The notes under the pieces were generated by a model. That model was given only the letters and a program-made list of their open reading frames with translations, ran no database searches and was not told where the DNA came from. A program made the position numbers and the translations under genes. 35,306 bases of DNA from Chloroflexota bacterium (GTDB lineage: Bacteria; Chloroflexota; Limnocylindria; P2-11E), in assembly GCA_016183435.1 (NCBI GenBank), contig JACPEQ010000046.1:1-35306 (forward strand), read 5' to 3'. Numbering within the stretch: the stretch's first letter is position 1; every line of letters begins with the position of its first letter. Below are positions 32,618-35,306 of the stretch, piece after piece.

Positions 32618-34188
32618 GCGAGACGCACCGCGAGCGCCGACAGCGCGACGAGGACGGCGACGGCCGTGAGCCACCGGAGCGCCGTCTCCGGCGCATCGAT
32701 GAGCCGCTCGCGGTCGATCGCGACCCGCCCGCCGTCCGCCATGCGCATTTCGCCGGTCACGCTCTCGGTCCGGCGCCGCAGCGTCCGCACCCACGTGCTC
32801 AGCACGCGCTGCGCGTAGCTGAGCGCGACCGCGTACGCCGCGCCGCCGAGCGCGGCGACCGTGACCGAGCCCCCGCTCGCGTACGCCCCCGTGAGGACCG
32901 GGAACACGCCCCAGCCAAGGGCGAACCAGAGGTCGCTGTGCAGCCGGCCGCGCGCGAGCTCGAGCGGATAGCCCAGCGCGAGCGCGATCCCCGCCGCGAC
33001 GAACGCGAGCAGGCCGGGACCGATGAGGCCCGTCGCGGCGATCCCGAGGCCGACGGCGCCGCCGAGCCCGAAGACCGCGAGCGCCGTGAGGACCCGGTCC
33101 GGGATGCGCGTGCGAAGCGGGCGCCCGTTCATCTCGTCGAGCGCGTGGACGCCCACGCCGAGCGCCAGGAAGAACGCGAGCAGCGTGCCGACGAGACGGT
33201 CGATCCGGACGTCGCTCGCGAGCGCCGCGCCGAGGACGACGTAGCTCAGATGCCAGAGCGTGTACGGCGGGTGCAGGAGCGTGACATAGTCGCGCCAACC
33301 TCCCGAGCTCAGCGCGTAGAAGGCGGGAGTCGGATGCTCGGACGGGCGACGTTGCCTCGGGTCGCGGCCAGGAGGCGTTTCGGAAGCCTCCGCACCTACC
33401 GATCCCTTCGAGTCCGATCCACTGATCCGCTGCTGCGCTTCACGGACCTCTACGCTCCCTCGCCAGAGAGGCGGCTCCCCTCGACCTCGCCCGTCCTCGC
33501 CTCCGACGGCTGCGCCATCACCTAACTCAGCCGAGACGACGACCGCTGCGCCCGATCCAAGTCGATCGGTGGTCACGTTCACAAGGCCGACCTCGCGCCA
33601 GATCCTCTCCATGTCATGTCGGTCGTAGAAGCGGTCGATCGACGGGCCCAGGAACGCTCCGACCGCGCGCCAGTCACGCGACACGAGGGTGCCGAGGACC
33701 GGCAAGGCGATCCGCGTGTAGAGCCACCACCCCAGCCGGAGCACGGGCGAGCGCGGGCGCGCGAACTCGAGCATCACGATGCGGCCGCCCGGGCGAACGA
33801 CGCGCGCGAGCTCGCGCAGCGTCGCGACCGGATCCTCGACGTAGCGGAGGAGGTACGTGAACGTGAGGCCGTCGAAGCGGCCGTCGGGGAAGGGGAGCCG
33901 CTCCGCCCGTCCCTGCACGTATCGGACGCCGTCCGCGCGGTCCGCCGCCGCGAGCATCCCGTGCGAGAGATCGACGCCGACGACGCGACAGCCCGCCGAC
34001 CGGCGCAGCTCGCGCGCGACGAGCCCCGTGCCGGTCGCGACGTCGAGGTAGAGGTCGCCGTCGCGCGGCGCGGCGCGCTCGATGAGGCGCCGTCGCCAGC
34101 CGCGCTCGAGGCCCAGGCTGAGGAGCGCACCCGCGCGCTCGTAGGTCGTGCCAAGCGGAGCGAAGAGGTGCCCAGGGTCGACCGTCAT
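32614..34188 (-). CDS. Fused MenG/UbiE-type methyltransferase and UbiA-like membrane prenyltransferase
   Basis: A 524-residue two-domain protein from ATG 34188. Residues 1 to about 236 are a class I SAM methyltransferase of demethylmenaquinone type: LFAPLGTTYERAGALLSLG, motif I DVATGTG (49-55), GVDLSHGML, LPFPDGRFDGLTFTYLLRYV and RVVRPGGRIVMLEF. About 75 hydrophilic residues follow (33296-33525), with many A- or T-ending codons including a TTA, unlike the rest. The C-terminal part has about eight membrane helices with a UbiA-like outline (LLHPPYTLWHLSYVVLGA). The usual N-D-x-x-D-x-x-x-D motif reads HALDEMNGRPLRT, so catalysis is uncertain. A quinone or polyprenyl-lipid role is inferred. An assembly or frameshift artefact joining two genes cannot be fully excluded. 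Confidence 0.78.
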   Translation of the reverse strand: MTVDPGHLFAPLGTTYERAGALLSLGLERGWRRRLIERAAPRDGDLYLDVATGTGLVARELRRSAGCRVVGVDLSHGMLAAADRADGVRYVQGRAERLPFPDGRFDGLTFTYLLRYVEDPVATLRELARVVRPGGRIVMLEFARPRSPVLRLGWWLYTRIALPVLGTLVSRDWRAVGAFLGPSIDRFYDRHDMERIWREVGLVNVTTDRLGSGAAVVVSAELGDGAAVGGEDGRGRGEPPLWRGSVEVREAQQRISGSDSKGSVGAEASETPPGRDPRQRRPSEHPTPAFYALSSGGWRDYVTLLHPPYTLWHLSYVVLGAALASDVRIDRLVGTLLAFFLALGVGVHALDEMNGRPLRTRIPDRVLTALAVFGLGGAVGLGIAATGLIGPGLLAFVAAGIALALGYPLELARGRLHSDLWFALGWGVFPVLTGAYASGGSVTVAALGGAAYAVALSYAQRVLSTWVRTLRRRTESVTGEMRMADGGRVAIDRERLIDAPETALRWLTAVAVLVALSALAVRLA

Positions 34189-34228
34189 CGCCGTGCGCGG
34201 ATGGTACGAGCGGAGTGCGGCCGCCGGA

Positions 34229-35152
34229 TCAGGCCGCGGGACGCAGCGCTCTGCGCACCTGCCACGTGTCGGCGTTCGGCGCGACGAAGAGCAAGAGCAT
34301 GATCCCATAGAGGGGGAGGTGGCCGAGGAGCTCCGGCCAGCCGAACACGAAGAGCGTCATCGTGAAGATGGCCGCTCCCGCCGCCATCACCGGGCGCGTG
34401 ATCTGCCCCGACACGATCACCAGGCCGATGGTCAGCTCGATCGCGCCCGCCAGCCAGATGAACGCCTCGTCGGGGAGACCGACCGGACGGTTGAGCGCGA
34501 TCTGCGGGTAGCGCTCGAGCAGCGACTTCGCCAGCGGCTCGTTCAGCAGCTTCTCGGTGAGCGCGGTGAACGCGATCCCGAACCCCATGAGGATCCGCAG
34601 GAAGCTCAGCGCGGCATCGGGGACGAGCTCCCCCCGGATGGGCGGCTTCACGCCGCGCAGGCGATCGAACGAGAGCGGTCCACGGCCGATGAGGAAGAGG
34701 AAGATCGCGATCCCGAGGAGCGGGACCTGCTCGAGGATGCTCTCGAAGGTGAACGGCTCCATGGCGACGACGCCGAGCACCGCGAGCACGACCGCGCCCG
34801 CGCGCGTCGCCAGGCCGAGGAGGATCGAGACGCCCGCGATCGCCTCCATGACGAGGATCACGCCGCCGATGGCGCCCTTGTCCTCGACGTGCAGGCTCGG
34901 CACGAAGAGCAGCCCCGCGAACGCGGCGACGACGAGCGCCACGCCGGTGTGCAGCCCGAGCGCGAGCGGGCCGTATCGGGCGAACCGCTCGAAGGCGCGC
35001 GCCGCGGAGGGCTCGGGGACGTTGTGCTGGATCCAGTAGGCGACGCCGACCGCGGCCACGGCCAGGCCGAACGCGAGCGCGACGGGCCAGCTGAGCAGCC
35101 GCTCGTACTGCGTCGGGAACGGGTCCGTGAACCACTTCACGTGCTCGAGCAC
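34229..35152 (-). CDS. DoxX-like integral membrane protein
   Basis: A 307-residue protein with about eight hydrophobic segments. GTG 35152 is chosen because it lies seven bases after the preceding stop, has a GAGG run just upstream, and leads into VLEHVKWFTDPFPTQ, a natural membrane-protein start; the ORF-track start runs through the previous gene. The C-terminal half (LRILMGFGIAFTALTEKLLNEPLAKSLL, AGAIELTIGLVIVSGQITRP) resembles DoxX/DoxD-type quinone-linked membrane proteins. The N-terminal half is a similar helical bundle. Biochemical function is not known. It is placed 40 bases before the MenG-UbiA gene, which is compatible with a quinone-related role. Confidence 0.75.
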   Translation of the reverse strand: MLEHVKWFTDPFPTQYERLLSWPVALAFGLAVAAVGVAYWIQHNVPEPSAARAFERFARYGPLALGLHTGVALVVAAFAGLLFVPSLHVEDKGAIGGVILVMEAIAGVSILLGLATRAGAVVLAVLGVVAMEPFTFESILEQVPLLGIAIFLFLIGRGPLSFDRLRGVKPPIRGELVPDAALSFLRILMGFGIAFTALTEKLLNEPLAKSLLERYPQIALNRPVGLPDEAFIWLAGAIELTIGLVIVSGQITRPVMAAGAAIFTMTLFVFGWPELLGHLPLYGIMLLLFVAPNADTWQVRRALRPAA

Positions 35153-35159
35153 GACGGCC

Positions 35160-35306
35160 TCAGATCCTCGGGACGATCCCCAGCTGCTGCATCTGACCGA
35201 GCATGTCGTACGACGCGTGGATCTCGACGACCTTGCCATCCACGACGCGGAACGTGTCGATGCCTCGCACGCTGAACCGTTCTCCGTTGGGGAGCAGACC
35301 CATGAG
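35160..35306 (-). CDS. SnoaL-like / ester cyclase family protein, C-terminal end only (partial)
   Basis: The frame enters from the right edge and ends at TGA 35160, leaving 48 residues. FRVVDGKVVEIHASYDMLGQMQQLGIVP is the familiar last strand pair and tail of NTF2-fold SnoaL-like or ester cyclase proteins, in which D-x-L-G-x-x-Q-Q-L-G is typical. The active-site residues lie outside the window. Seven bases separate its stop from the DoxX-like start, so it is probably the upstream gene of the same operon. Substrate is unknown. Confidence 0.65.
   Translation of the reverse strand, partial: LMGLLPNGERFSVRGIDTFRVVDGKVVEIHASYDMLGQMQQLGIVPRI

Overview
The window is GC-rich bacterial chromosomal DNA with dense gene packing, frequent GTG and TTG starts, and many 4-base stop/start overlaps. 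groES/groEL sit behind a CIRCE operator, the ligase is NAD-dependent LigA, and the helicase is of PcrA type. RtcB with archease, a GerW-like protein, an RskA-type anti-sigma factor and several lipoproteins fit a monoderm, high-GC, environmental lineage such as Chloroflexota or a relative. That placement is inference. There are no rRNA or tRNA genes, transposases, integrases or CRISPR arrays.

Layout. 1-3640 (+): esterase tail, ATP-grasp ligase, circularly permuted ATP-grasp protein and a GCS2-type carboxylate-amine ligase. Three of the four are translationally coupled; this looks like an uncharacterised amide-ligase pathway. 3637-5187 (-): secreted M28 peptidase. 5236-9223 (+): metG-tatD and two lipoproteins. 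9345-11738 (+): HD protein, GNAT acetyltransferase, then a BoxB/PaaA-like diiron oxygenase behind a FadR-type operator. 11739-12675: large gap with a repeat element and one small basic ORF. 12676-15107 (+): YbaK-like deacylase, archease and RtcB, an RNA maintenance group. 15157-16802 (-): GerW-like protein and an enolase-superfamily enzyme. 16856-19041: CIRCE-groES-groEL-terminator. 19137-21451: four-helix membrane protein (+), FlaR-like P-loop kinase (-), and an ECF sigma/anti-sigma pair (-). 21452-22136: second large gap, holding a second copy of the repeat element and a cluster of DnaA-box-like sites. 22137-27648 (+): pcrA, a dienelactone-hydrolase lipoprotein and ligA. 27645-30048 (-): NitT/TauT-type ABC transporter. 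30060-31409 (+): winged-helix AAA+ ATPase. 31481-35306 (-): SnoaL-like tail, DoxX-like membrane protein, a MenG-UbiA fusion and an M48 protease, probably one operon.

Most unusual points: (i) two diverged copies, 9.5 kb apart, of a roughly 190-bp intergenic element made of an iterated TTGAT-N4-TCTC motif and ending in an identical 16-mer hairpin; (ii) seven DnaA-box-like sites beside the second copy; (iii) the ATP-grasp/GCS2 cassette; (iv) a MenG-UbiA fusion joined by a compositionally odd linker; (v) a MetRS in which both class I signatures are altered; (vi) a recurrent -10 hexamer followed by about six bases and the start codon, pointing to leaderless mRNAs.
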